From positions 1-5,876 of the forward strand of contig CAAFTZ010000030.1 in assembly GCA_900766055.1 (NCBI GenBank): a stretch of DNA of 5,876 bases. Direction: 5' to 3'. The DNA is from an uncultured Parasutterella sp. (GTDB lineage Bacteria; Pseudomonadota; Gammaproteobacteria; Burkholderiales; Burkholderiaceae_F). Numbering within the stretch: position 1 is the stretch's first letter; every line of letters begins with the position of its first letter. The position numbers and the translations under genes were made by a program. Below are positions 1 to 5,239 of the stretch, one piece after another. The notes under the pieces were generated by a model that had not been told where the DNA came from, ran no database searches, and saw only the letters and a list, made by a program, of their open reading frames with translations.

Positions 1-1
1 G

Positions 2-640
2 GGTATTGACCTTAAGATTATTGAGTTCTCTGATTATGTTCAGCCGAATCTGGCGCTTTCTGACAAAGATCTGGATGCCAACTTCTTCCAGCATCTGCCT
101 TATTTAGAAGCTTTCTCGAAAGACCATCGCTTAAACCTGGTGTCTGCAGGAGCGGTTCATATTGAACCAATGGGCGTTTACTCCAAGAAAGTAAAGAATT
201 TGGCTAATCTGAAAAAAGGTGCCTCTGTCGCCATTCCTAATGATCCGACAAACGGCGGAAGAGCGCTTCAGGTTCTGGCTGCTGCCGGCCTGATCAAAAT
301 GAAAGACGGCGTCGGTGTGAACGGAACTCCTCTGGATATCACCGATAATCCGAAGAGAATCCGTATCGTCGAAGTGGAAGCAGCAACACTGCCCAGAGCT
401 TTGGACGATCTAGATGCTGCCGTTATCAATTCTAATTACGCCCTCGGCGCTAACTTGAACCCCACAAAAGACGCGATTGCCATTGAAGCCAAAGATTCTC
501 CTTATGCAAATGTTGTGGCCGTGAGAGCAGGGGACGAAAACAAACCCGCTATTAAGGAATTGATGAGCTCTCTTCATTCGCCCGAAGTTAAGAAGTTTAT
601 TGAGGAAAAATATAACGGAGCCGTTGTTCCGGCTTTCTAA
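2..640 (+). CDS. metQ: MetQ, methionine ABC transporter substrate-binding protein (5' end cut off)
   Basis: This is the periplasmic, normally lipid-anchored, substrate-binding component of the MetNIQ importer, which delivers methionine to the membrane permease MetI and ATPase MetN. The reading frame is open from the window edge, so 212 residues are visible. Against the E. coli protein (about 271 residues) roughly the first 57 are missing, including the signal peptide and lipobox cysteine. NLPA-family hallmarks are visible in order: SDYVQPNLAL (residues 10-19 of the fragment), DLDANFFQHLPYL (23-35), an EPMGVYSKK segment, NDPTNGGRA (80-88) and the hinge-region motif AVINSNYA (140-147). In this family the aromatic, His, Arg and Asn residues of these blocks line the ligand pocket. 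No permease or ATPase gene follows, so any metNI would lie upstream, outside the window. The ligand could be another amino acid, because some NLPA paralogues are specialised. Family assignment is secure; methionine specificity is inferred. Confidence 0.93.
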   Translation, partial: GIDLKIIEFSDYVQPNLALSDKDLDANFFQHLPYLEAFSKDHRLNLVSAGAVHIEPMGVYSKKVKNLANLKKGASVAIPNDPTNGGRALQVLAAAGLIKMKDGVGVNGTPLDITDNPKRIRIVEVEAATLPRALDDLDAAVINSNYALGANLNPTKDAIAIEAKDSPYANVVAVRAGDENKPAIKELMSSLHSPEVKKFIEEKYNGAVVPAF

Positions 641-712
641 GTCGCTAATCGGATGGACGTCAAAGCTGAAGAATCTTGAAAATTAGTTCTGACGGTTTAT
701 CCATTAGCGGAC
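641..712. repeat. Long imperfect inverted repeat (hairpin) directly after metQ
   Basis: The two arms pair as follows: 641-643 with 710-712, 644-649 (GCTAAT) with 703-708 (ATTAGC), 651-654 (GGAT) with 699-702 (ATCC), 655-658 with 695-698 (two G-U pairs), and 659-662 (GTCA) with 690-693 (TGAC). Only single-base bulges occur, at 650, 694 and 709. The inner bases 664-667 (AGCT) can also pair with 685-688. This gives about 21 to 25 base pairs in a 72-base unit that begins on the base after the stop codon. It lacks a T-tract, so it is not itself an intrinsic terminator; a separate one follows. It may be a 3' UTR stability structure or a copy of a REP- or MITE-like dispersed repeat. The pairing is seen directly; the role is unknown. 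Confidence 0.6.
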
Positions 713-737
713 AAAGGGAAATCCTTCCATTTTGAGA

Positions 738-773
738 CAACAAAAAAACGGCCTTGCGGCCGCTTTTTTGTTG
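738..773. terminator. Bidirectional intrinsic terminator between convergent genes
   Basis: The core stem CGGCC (749-753) / GGCCG (758-762) has a TTGC loop. It is flanked by an A-run at 742-748 and a T-run at 764-769, and the pairing extends outward through CAAC (738-741) and GTTG (770-773). The only mismatch is A748 opposite C763. Because the A-run on one side becomes a U-run in the other direction, the structure can stop transcription from metQ (plus strand) and from the convergent gene at 781-1245 (minus strand), whose stop codon begins only a few bases away. Confidence 0.9.
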
Positions 774-780
774 ATAATAA

Positions 781-1245
781 CTATTGAAAGGAGGGTGTCA
801 TACCGAAGCGACTGAATTCTCTTTCCTGTTCTTCGATAAGGTCTTCACCGTCTAATTCAAAATTCTTTTCGATATCGATGTCTTCAATGAGAAGACGATT
901 TTCGCCTTTAGATGTCAGTCTGGCCCAGAAAATAGAGCCGGCCGCATCCTTCATTCTGACCTCTGTTTTACCGATGCGATTTAATTGTGCTTCTTTAACC
1001 TGAAAAACTGCTTGGTCTACGATCAAGTCCCGAAGAAGATAACCGGCTGCAATACCCAGCGTAGCAGCGATGCCCTCACCAATCTTGGAAATGATTCCGC
1101 TCTTTTCAACCGTGACCCAGCCGCTTTCTCTCCGCGTGGAGCAGAAAACACATTCATTCGTTTCTTCGGTATATCCAAAAGTCTGATTAATGTCTTTATC
1201 GGCAGTTTCTAAAACCTGTAAAGCGCCGTTTGTGTACTTAGACAT
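781..1245 (-). CDS. Hypothetical protein, 154 residues, with C-x-x-C pair and acidic tail
   Basis: I do not recognise this protein. The frame runs from an ATG at 1245-1243 to a stop just before the shared terminator. A purine-rich Shine-Dalgarno-like AAGGGA lies at 1259-1254 on the minus strand, 8 bases before the start. Visible traits: a polar N-terminal third with C32-V-F-C35 followed by an Arg pair; a Gly/Ala/Leu/Ile-rich stretch at about residues 55-76 (GIAATLGIAAG, then YLL and LIV) that contains E57 and an R72-D73 pair; a mixed-charge middle with a Trp in FWARL; and a strongly acidic segment at about 120-143. There is no N-terminal signal peptide. The hydrophobic stretch could be a buried helix or a weak membrane-associating segment. 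It is convergent to metQ and divergent from frdA, with a long spacer, so it is probably monocistronic. The good start signal, the terminator and a balanced composition argue that it is a real gene. No function is proposed. Confidence 0.72.
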   Translation of the reverse strand: MSKYTNGALQVLETADKDINQTFGYTEETNECVFCSTRRESGWVTVEKSGIISKIGEGIAATLGIAAGYLLRDLIVDQAVFQVKEAQLNRIGKTEVRMKDAAGSIFWARLTSKGENRLLIEDIDIEKNFELDGEDLIEEQEREFSRFGMTPSFQ

Positions 1246-1929
1246 TTTTCATTTCCCTTAATTAAATTTCATTGAACTTTCGTCTTGGTCGCTATATTGA
1301 AACAAAGCAAAGAAAGGGACAATAGCGTAAACCCCCAGCTGAACTCACTTTGAGCCAAATTATGGAAAAACCCTTAAGTGATTGGCGAAACAAATTAGGA
1401 GGTTTCCCTTAGAAATGCCTATTTTGACTGAAAAATTAGTTCGCAGGGCAAATAAAAAAACATAAAAAAAGAAAACCAAAATGGGGCGGAAAATAGGGAG
1501 GGTGAATAAAATTAGTGTGTTACCGTTTTTACAATTTAAGAAAGACACGAACTAGAGTCGTGAAAATTCAGATGATTCCTTAAGGTTGTTGTAAGAAAGA
1601 GACAGCTCAAAATTATCGTTATATTAGTGAAAATACCTATACAACTTTGGATATTCCATGTTAATCGTACAAATTGAAAAAAACAGTAAATTATAAAAAG
1701 GGTATTTTATTCCATTAAACCAACAAATTAAGACCAATTCACTATAGGTTGGAAGGGTAAGAAAAAGACAAAATTCATCCTTTTTTTCAATTTTTCATTA
1801 AGTGAAACTACTTAGTTTTGTTTTTGACCTCTTTAAATCCATTGTCTTTTGTCCGAAGTTGTTCTAAATTTCAGCTCAACAGTTTTAGGTGCAATTGTTT
1901 TTCATGGTCAACCCTAATAGGTAGCGGAT

Positions 1930-1958
1930 TTGACAGAGAAATTATTCGCACCTGAATT
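1930..1958 (+). promoter_or_regulatory. Possible sigma-70-type promoter for frdAB
   Basis: A perfect -35 hexamer TTGACA lies at 1930-1935. At 17 bases spacing the -10 position is TGAATT (1953-1958), which matches consensus at only three of six places. Transcription would then start near 1965, leaving a leader of about 70 bases that includes the hairpin at 1982-2007. A weak -10 fits a promoter that needs an activator, which would suit an anaerobically induced respiratory operon, but I see no good FNR site (TTGAT-N4-ATCAA) at the expected place. An alternative start further upstream is possible. Confidence 0.3.
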
Positions 1959-1981
1959 TGTTGGTTTTTTACCCCATGCTG

Positions 1982-2007
1982 CCGAAAGGTGCCACCCGTC
2001 TTTTCGG
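1982..2007 (+). promoter_or_regulatory. Leader hairpin just upstream of the frdA ribosome binding site
   Basis: CCGAAA (1982-1987) pairs perfectly with TTTCGG (2002-2007). Inside it, GGT (1988-1990) can pair with ACC (1994-1996), leaving a 5-base bulge on the 3' side. The hairpin ends 12 bases before the Shine-Dalgarno sequence, and no T-run follows, so it is not an intrinsic terminator. It might protect the 5' end of a highly expressed mRNA or take part in alternative pairing with the GCACCT at 1948-1953. The structure is visible; the role is inference. Confidence 0.35.
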
Positions 2008-2034
2008 TTAACTTGGATCAAGGAGATCTACTAA

Positions 2035-4020
2035 ATGAAAGTTATTTATACGGATGTACTGGTCATCGGCGCAGGTCTTGCCGGTCTGCGTATGGCCGTC
2101 GGTGCCAAACGCCGCGGACATGATTCCATCATCCTCTCTCTAGTTCCCCCTAAACGTTCCCACTCCAAAGCCGCTCAGGGCGGTATGCAGGCTTCTCTGG
2201 CCAATGTGATTAAGGGCGTCGGCGACAATGAGGATGTCCACTTCGGCGACACCGTTCGCGGTTCCGACTGGGGTGCAGACCAGGAAGTCGTTCGTATGTT
2301 CGTTAATACTGCTCCTAAAGCTGTCCGTGAACTGGCTGCTTGGGGCGTGCCCTGGAGCCGTATCACTCCGGGTGACCGTCAGGTTATTATCAACGGCGAA
2401 AAAGTTACTATTACCGAACGTAAAGAAGCTGCCGGCCTGATCGGTCAGCGTGACTTCGGCGGTACAAAGAAATGGAGAACCTGCTTCGTTTCCGACGGTA
2501 CCGGCCACGCTATGCTGAACGCTGTTTCCGACCGCGCTATCGCTCTCGGTATTCCTATTCACGAACGTGTTGAAGCCATCGCTTTGATCCACGACGGTTC
2601 CCGCTGCTACGGCGCTGTCGTTCGTGACCTTATCACCGGTGAACTCATCGGTTACGTTGCCCGAGCTACCGCTATCGCAACCGGCGGTGCAGGTAAGATC
2701 TTCCGCGTTTCTACAAACGCTCAGATCTGTGAAGGTACCGGCCACGCTATCGCTCTGGAAACAGGCGTTGCTATGTGCGGTAACTTGGAAGCTGTTCAGT
2801 TCCATCCGACAGGTATTTTCCCGGCCGGTATTCTGGTTACTGAAGGTTGCCGCGGTGACGGCGGTCTGCTTCGCGACGTCGATGGCCATCGCTTCATGCC
2901 GGACGTTGAACCTGAAAAGAAAGAACTTGCCTCTCGTGACGTCGTTTCCCGTCGTATGGAAGAACGTATTGCTCAGGGCAAGGGCGTTAAGAGCCGCTTC
3001 GGTGAACACCTCTGGCTCGACATCACGCTGCTCGGTGAAAACCACATTAAACACAACCTTCGTGAAGTTTACGAAATCTGCCATTACTTCCTCGGCGTTG
3101 ACCCGACGAAGGATTGGATCCCGGTTCGTCCGGCTCAGCACTACACCATGGGCGGTGTCCGCACCAACCCGAACGGCGAATCTCAGACTCTGAAGGGCCT
3201 GTTCGCTGCCGGTGAAGCTGCTTGCTGGGACATGCACGGCTTTAACCGTCTCGGCGGTAACTCCGTTGCTGAAACCGTTGTTGCCGGTATGATCATCGGC
3301 GAAACAATCGCTGACTTCTGCGACAAGCCTGAAAACGCCATCGACATTCCGACCCGCGTTGTTTACGACTTCATCAAGCGCGAACAGTCCAAACTGGACG
3401 CCTTCGTTAAGAACAACGGCAAAGAAAACATGGCTGAGATCCGCACTCGCATGCAGGAAATCATGACGACTAAGGTCGGTATTTTCCGCGAAGGCGAAAA
3501 ACTCAAGGAAGCTGTCGAAGAACTCGAAGACCTCTACAAGAAGAGCTTCAACGTTGCTGTTAAGAACCAGCCGGGTGCCAACCCTGAGCTTGTTTATGCT
3601 TACAGAACACAGAAGATGCTCCGCGTCGCCCTCGGTATGGCTCTCGGTGCTTCTCTTCGTACAGAATCCCGCGGTGCTCACTTCCGTGTTGACTACCCTG
3701 TTCGTAACGACGCTGAATGGTGCAAACGTACACTCAGCACATGGAAGAACGAATCCGACACTCTTCCGACAATTACTTACCAAGACCTCGACATCTCCAA
3801 GATGGAACTTCCTCCGGGCTGGCGTGGTTACGGTGCTAAGAACTACATTGACAACCCCGAAACACCTGTTCGTCAGAAACAAGTCGATGAAATCCGTGCC
3901 AAACTGGAATCCGAAGGCGCAGACCGCTTCGCTGTCCAGAATGCACTGATGCCGTACCTGCAGCTTCTGCCCGAAGATCTCCGCGGCAAGAACGAACGTA
4001 TTGACGAACCCCTGTCTTAA
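2035..4020 (+). CDS. frdA: FrdA, fumarate reductase flavoprotein subunit
   Basis: This is the catalytic subunit of quinol:fumarate reductase, reducing fumarate to succinate on the cytoplasmic face of the inner membrane with electrons passed from FrdB. At 661 residues it has the length of the Wolinella succinogenes enzyme (about 656) and matches it closely by recall along its whole length. Visible in order: dinucleotide-binding GAGLAG (residues 12-17); RSHSKAAQGG with His43, the covalent FAD attachment site; TEGCRGDGG (269-277); the active-site H257 in QFHPT and R301 in SRDVVSRR; H369 in QHY; R405 in FNRLGGNS; and a C-terminal helical domain. No twin-arginine signal is present, so this is the cytoplasm-facing type, not a periplasmic MfrA-like form. 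The start is fixed by AAGGAG at 2020-2025, 9 bases upstream. Strongly biased codon use suggests high expression. frdB follows after 19 bases, but no frdC precedes it. A succinate dehydrogenase direction cannot be excluded, but the Wolinella-like type and the aspA neighbour favour fumarate reduction. Confidence 0.96.
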   Translation: MKVIYTDVLVIGAGLAGLRMAVGAKRRGHDSIILSLVPPKRSHSKAAQGGMQASLANVIKGVGDNEDVHFGDTVRGSDWGADQEVVRMFVNTAPKAVRELAAWGVPWSRITPGDRQVIINGEKVTITERKEAAGLIGQRDFGGTKKWRTCFVSDGTGHAMLNAVSDRAIALGIPIHERVEAIALIHDGSRCYGAVVRDLITGELIGYVARATAIATGGAGKIFRVSTNAQICEGTGHAIALETGVAMCGNLEAVQFHPTGIFPAGILVTEGCRGDGGLLRDVDGHRFMPDVEPEKKELASRDVVSRRMEERIAQGKGVKSRFGEHLWLDITLLGENHIKHNLREVYEICHYFLGVDPTKDWIPVRPAQHYTMGGVRTNPNGESQTLKGLFAAGEAACWDMHGFNRLGGNSVAETVVAGMIIGETIADFCDKPENAIDIPTRVVYDFIKREQSKLDAFVKNNGKENMAEIRTRMQEIMTTKVGIFREGEKLKEAVEELEDLYKKSFNVAVKNQPGANPELVYAYRTQKMLRVALGMALGASLRTESRGAHFRVDYPVRNDAEWCKRTLSTWKNESDTLPTITYQDLDISKMELPPGWRGYGAKNYIDNPETPVRQKQVDEIRAKLESEGADRFAVQNALMPYLQLLPEDLRGKNERIDEPLS

Positions 4021-4025
4021 TCTTT

Positions 4026-4029
4026 GGAG
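4026..4029 (+). promoter_or_regulatory. Ribosome binding site deciding the frdB start
   Basis: GGAG lies 10 bases before the ATG at 4040. The next in-frame Met (codon 28, at 4121) would give a protein starting like the Wolinella subunit but has no comparable upstream purine motif. The upstream ATG is therefore preferred, and the extra N-terminal residues are probably translated. Confidence 0.6.
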
Positions 4030-4039
4030 TTGAAATTAA

Positions 4040-4894
4040 ATGGCTGATACAACACAACAGATGGCTGCTGCTGAAGAGAAAAAAGAAGATGCAGTTCCCC
4101 AGCAGGCGAAAGCTCATCGCATGCTCCAGGTAAGCATTCTTCGTTACAACCCGGCTGATCCGGATAGCGTTCCTCACCTGCAGACTTACTCCGTTTCCGA
4201 AACGGACTCTATGACTCTCTACATTCTCTTAAATGAATTGAGAGACACACAGGATCCTTCCCTCCAGTTCGACTTCGTTTGCCGTGCCGGTATTTGCGGT
4301 TCCTGCGCAATGCTCGTCAACGGTAAACCGACTCTGGCCTGCCGTTGCCTGACAAGAGATCTTCCGGATCACTTCACTCTGGCTCCGCTCCCCGGCTTCG
4401 AACTCATCGGTGACTTGTCTGTCAACACAGGTAAGTGGATGCGCGGTATGTCCGAACGTATCCAGTCCTGGTGCCACCTTAACGATGAGAATGTCAATCT
4501 GTCTAAGATTGAGACCCCGATGGATCCGCATCTGGCCGAAGAAATCTACCTGCTTGACCGCTGCGTTGAATGCGGCTGCTGCGTAGCTTCCTGCGGTAAC
4601 TTCCGTATGCGTCCTGACTTCGTCGGTGCTGTCGCTATCAACAAGATCTCTCGTTTCCGTCTGGATCCGCGTGATCACCGTAATGATGCCGACTACTACG
4701 AAATCCTCGGTACTGAAAGCGGAGTTTTCGGCTGTATGTCCCTCCTGGCTTGCCACGACTTCTGCCCGAAAGATCTGCCTCTGAAGACTCAGATTGCTTT
4801 CATGCGTCGTAAGATGGCCGAGCAGGGCATCATGGGCAAAGAAGAGCCCAGCCTCAAGAGAGTCATTCCTCTTCGTGAGCTCAAGCTCGACTAA
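4040..4894 (+). CDS. frdB: FrdB, fumarate reductase iron-sulfur subunit
   Basis: This subunit carries electrons from the membrane quinol site to the FAD of FrdA through three iron-sulfur clusters. The plant-type [2Fe-2S] ligands are C81, C86, C89 (in CRAGICGSC) and C101. The second domain has C175-x-x-C178-x-x-C181 and C242 (before Pro243) for [4Fe-4S], and C185, C232 and C238 for [3Fe-4S]. These spacings match the fumarate reductase/succinate dehydrogenase family, and the GVFGCMSLLACHDFCP block is very like the Wolinella protein. At 284 residues it is longer than that protein (about 239): about 26 extra residues rich in Ala, Gln, Glu and Lys sit at the N-terminus and about 20 at the C-terminus. 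C103 and C180 are additional cysteines beside the ligands. It is in an operon with frdA (19-base gap) and ends in a strong terminator. There is no CCG domain of the heterodisulfide reductase type that would indicate a thiol-dependent enzyme, so a separate membrane anchor is expected. Confidence 0.96.
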   Translation: MADTTQQMAAAEEKKEDAVPQQAKAHRMLQVSILRYNPADPDSVPHLQTYSVSETDSMTLYILLNELRDTQDPSLQFDFVCRAGICGSCAMLVNGKPTLACRCLTRDLPDHFTLAPLPGFELIGDLSVNTGKWMRGMSERIQSWCHLNDENVNLSKIETPMDPHLAEEIYLLDRCVECGCCVASCGNFRMRPDFVGAVAINKISRFRLDPRDHRNDADYYEILGTESGVFGCMSLLACHDFCPKDLPLKTQIAFMRRKMAEQGIMGKEEPSLKRVIPLRELKLD

Positions 4895-4928
4895 TCCCAC
4901 TTTGTAACAAAACGTCCTAGCAAGACCT

Positions 4929-4957
4929 AAACCCCTACCTTAATCGGTAGGGGTTTT
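4929..4957 (+). terminator. Intrinsic terminator of the frdAB operon
   Basis: A perfect 11-base stem AAACCCCTACC (4929-4939) / GGTAGGGGTTT (4946-4956) closes a 6-base loop (TTAATC) and runs into TTTTCGTTT. It lies 34 bases after the frdB stop codon. It separates frdAB from aspA, so the two are probably transcribed mainly from separate promoters. Confidence 0.92.
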
Positions 4958-5000
4958 CGTTTGTTGCAGCAATGAAACAACATATGCCGTGAAGTGATGA

Positions 5001-5024
5001 TACTTAAAACGAACGTTCTAAGTA
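5001..5024. promoter_or_regulatory. 24-base dyad, candidate operator upstream of aspA
   Basis: The site reads TACTTA, A, AACG, AA, CGTT, C, TAAGTA. Ten of twelve positions in each half are complementary about the centre at 5012/5013; only 5007/5018 and the central AA break the symmetry. It contains the 8-base palindrome GAACGTTC (5011-5018). As RNA it could form a short hairpin, but no T-run follows, so a protein-binding operator is more likely. It lies about 216 bases before the aspA start and 44 bases after the frdAB terminator. No specific regulator is recognised. Confidence 0.4.
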
Positions 5025-5050
5025 AAAACCCTTGATTTATCGACAATTCA

Positions 5051-5073
5051 GAAAATTTTTCTAGAGAATTTTC
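5051..5073. promoter_or_regulatory. AT-rich dyad in the aspA upstream region
   Basis: GAAAATT (5051-5057) and AATTTTC (5067-5073) form perfect 7-base arms around 9 bases. TTCA before and TGAA after extend the symmetry with a one-base offset. It overlaps the stretch where a promoter would be expected: TCGACA at 5040-5045 with GAGAAT 18 bases on is a weak -35/-10 candidate. It could be an operator or simply AT-rich promoter DNA. Confidence 0.25.
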
Positions 5074-5103
5074 ATGAACTGTGCTACTTTAGTCCCCGTT
5101 TGA

Positions 5104-5148
5104 GCAGTACCGATTTCCATGCGAATAAACAATTTGTTACGATACTGC
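5104..5148 (+). promoter_or_regulatory. Stem-loop in the putative aspA leader
   Basis: GCAGTA (5104-5109) pairs with TACTGC (5143-5148). After one mismatch (5110/5142), CG (5111-5112) pairs with CG (5140-5141). The loop holds the near-palindrome AACAATTTGTT (5128-5138). If transcription starts upstream, this would be the first structure of the leader. No known riboswitch class is recognised. Confidence 0.3.
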
Positions 5149-5173
5149 CTGCAGCCACTCAATCGTATGACCA

Positions 5174-5187
5174 CGGTCTTCGGACTG
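5174..5187 (+). promoter_or_regulatory. UUCG-capped hairpin before aspA
   Basis: CGGTC (5174-5178) and GACTG (5183-5187) form a 5-base-pair stem with one G-U pair. It closes on the unusually stable C(UUCG)G tetraloop (5179-5182). A T6 run lies at 5202-5207, 14 bases beyond the stem, which is too far for a standard terminator. It may be a leader stability or attenuation element. Confidence 0.35.
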
Positions 5188-5239
5188 ACGAAAGAGGGCG
5201 GTTTTTTGAGACTTCTCATTATTCAAAACAGGAGCAACA

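Larger units (their letters stand above)
1246..2034. other. AT-rich divergent intergenic region (789 bases), no convincing gene
   Basis: All frames in this stretch carry frequent stops, and base composition is visibly more AT-rich than in the flanking genes. It separates the minus-strand hypothetical gene from frdA, so both promoters should lie here. Contents noted: an inverted repeat CGCTAT (1290-1295) / ATAGCG (1322-1327) near the hypothetical gene; an AGGAGG sequence at 1397-1402; two A7 tracts at 1454-1460 and 1464-1470, one helical turn apart; a small hairpin CACGA (1546-1550) / TCGTG (1558-1562); an inverted repeat AAAATACC (1630-1637) / GGTATTTT (1701-1708); T-runs at 1781-1787 and 1791-1795; and the putative frdA promoter and leader elements after 1884. 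I see no tRNA, no known ncRNA family and no insertion sequence. No remnant of a membrane-subunit gene could be read from it by eye. Confidence 0.8.
4895..5239. other. Intergenic region between frdB and aspA (345 bases)
   Basis: No open frame of coding character is seen. After the frdB terminator (4929-4957) the spacer contains, in order: a near-symmetrical dyad at 5001-5024; TTGATTTATCGACAA at 5032-5046, which resembles a degraded FNR box but has the wrong half-site spacing; a dyad GAAAATT (5051-5057) / AATTTTC (5067-5073); a stem GCAGTA (5104-5109) / TACTGC (5143-5148) with an inner palindrome AACAATTTGTT (5128-5138); a UUCG-capped hairpin (5174-5187); and a T6 run (5202-5207) ahead of the aspA ribosome binding site. 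The region most likely holds the aspA promoter and a structured leader. Confidence 0.75.

Noticed and set aside
641..773. One composite insertion element from the metQ hairpin to the terminator
   Set aside because: There is no transposase, no target duplication was found around it, and the second hairpin is an ordinary terminator shared by convergent genes.
1360..1548. Minus-strand 62-codon hydrophobic frame
   Set aside because: It begins with GTG without a Shine-Dalgarno sequence, and its hydrophobicity (Phe/Leu runs) simply reflects reading the A-tracts as T-rich codons.
1738..1749. TCACTATAGG, identical to the core of the T7 phage promoter
   Set aside because: The upstream recognition half of the T7 promoter is not present and no phage genes are nearby; a ten-base coincidence.
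1246..2034. A decayed frdC pseudogene filling the gap before frdA
   Set aside because: The gap length is suggestive, but no frame shows recognisable membrane-subunit blocks or the expected histidines; it cannot be supported from the sequence alone.
2140..3882. A very long antisense frame opposite frdA (580 codons)
   Set aside because: It lies wholly inside a clearly conserved gene, gives a Val/Phe/Asn/Thr-rich non-family protein and follows from the codon bias of frdA. It is a shadow frame.
4229..4900. Long antisense frame opposite frdB
   Set aside because: Shadow of the highly biased frdB coding strand; no family features and no own start signal.
5032..5046. TTGAT and GACAA as an FNR box before aspA
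   Set aside because: The half-sites are separated by five bases, not four, and the second half departs from consensus, so it cannot be called an FNR site.
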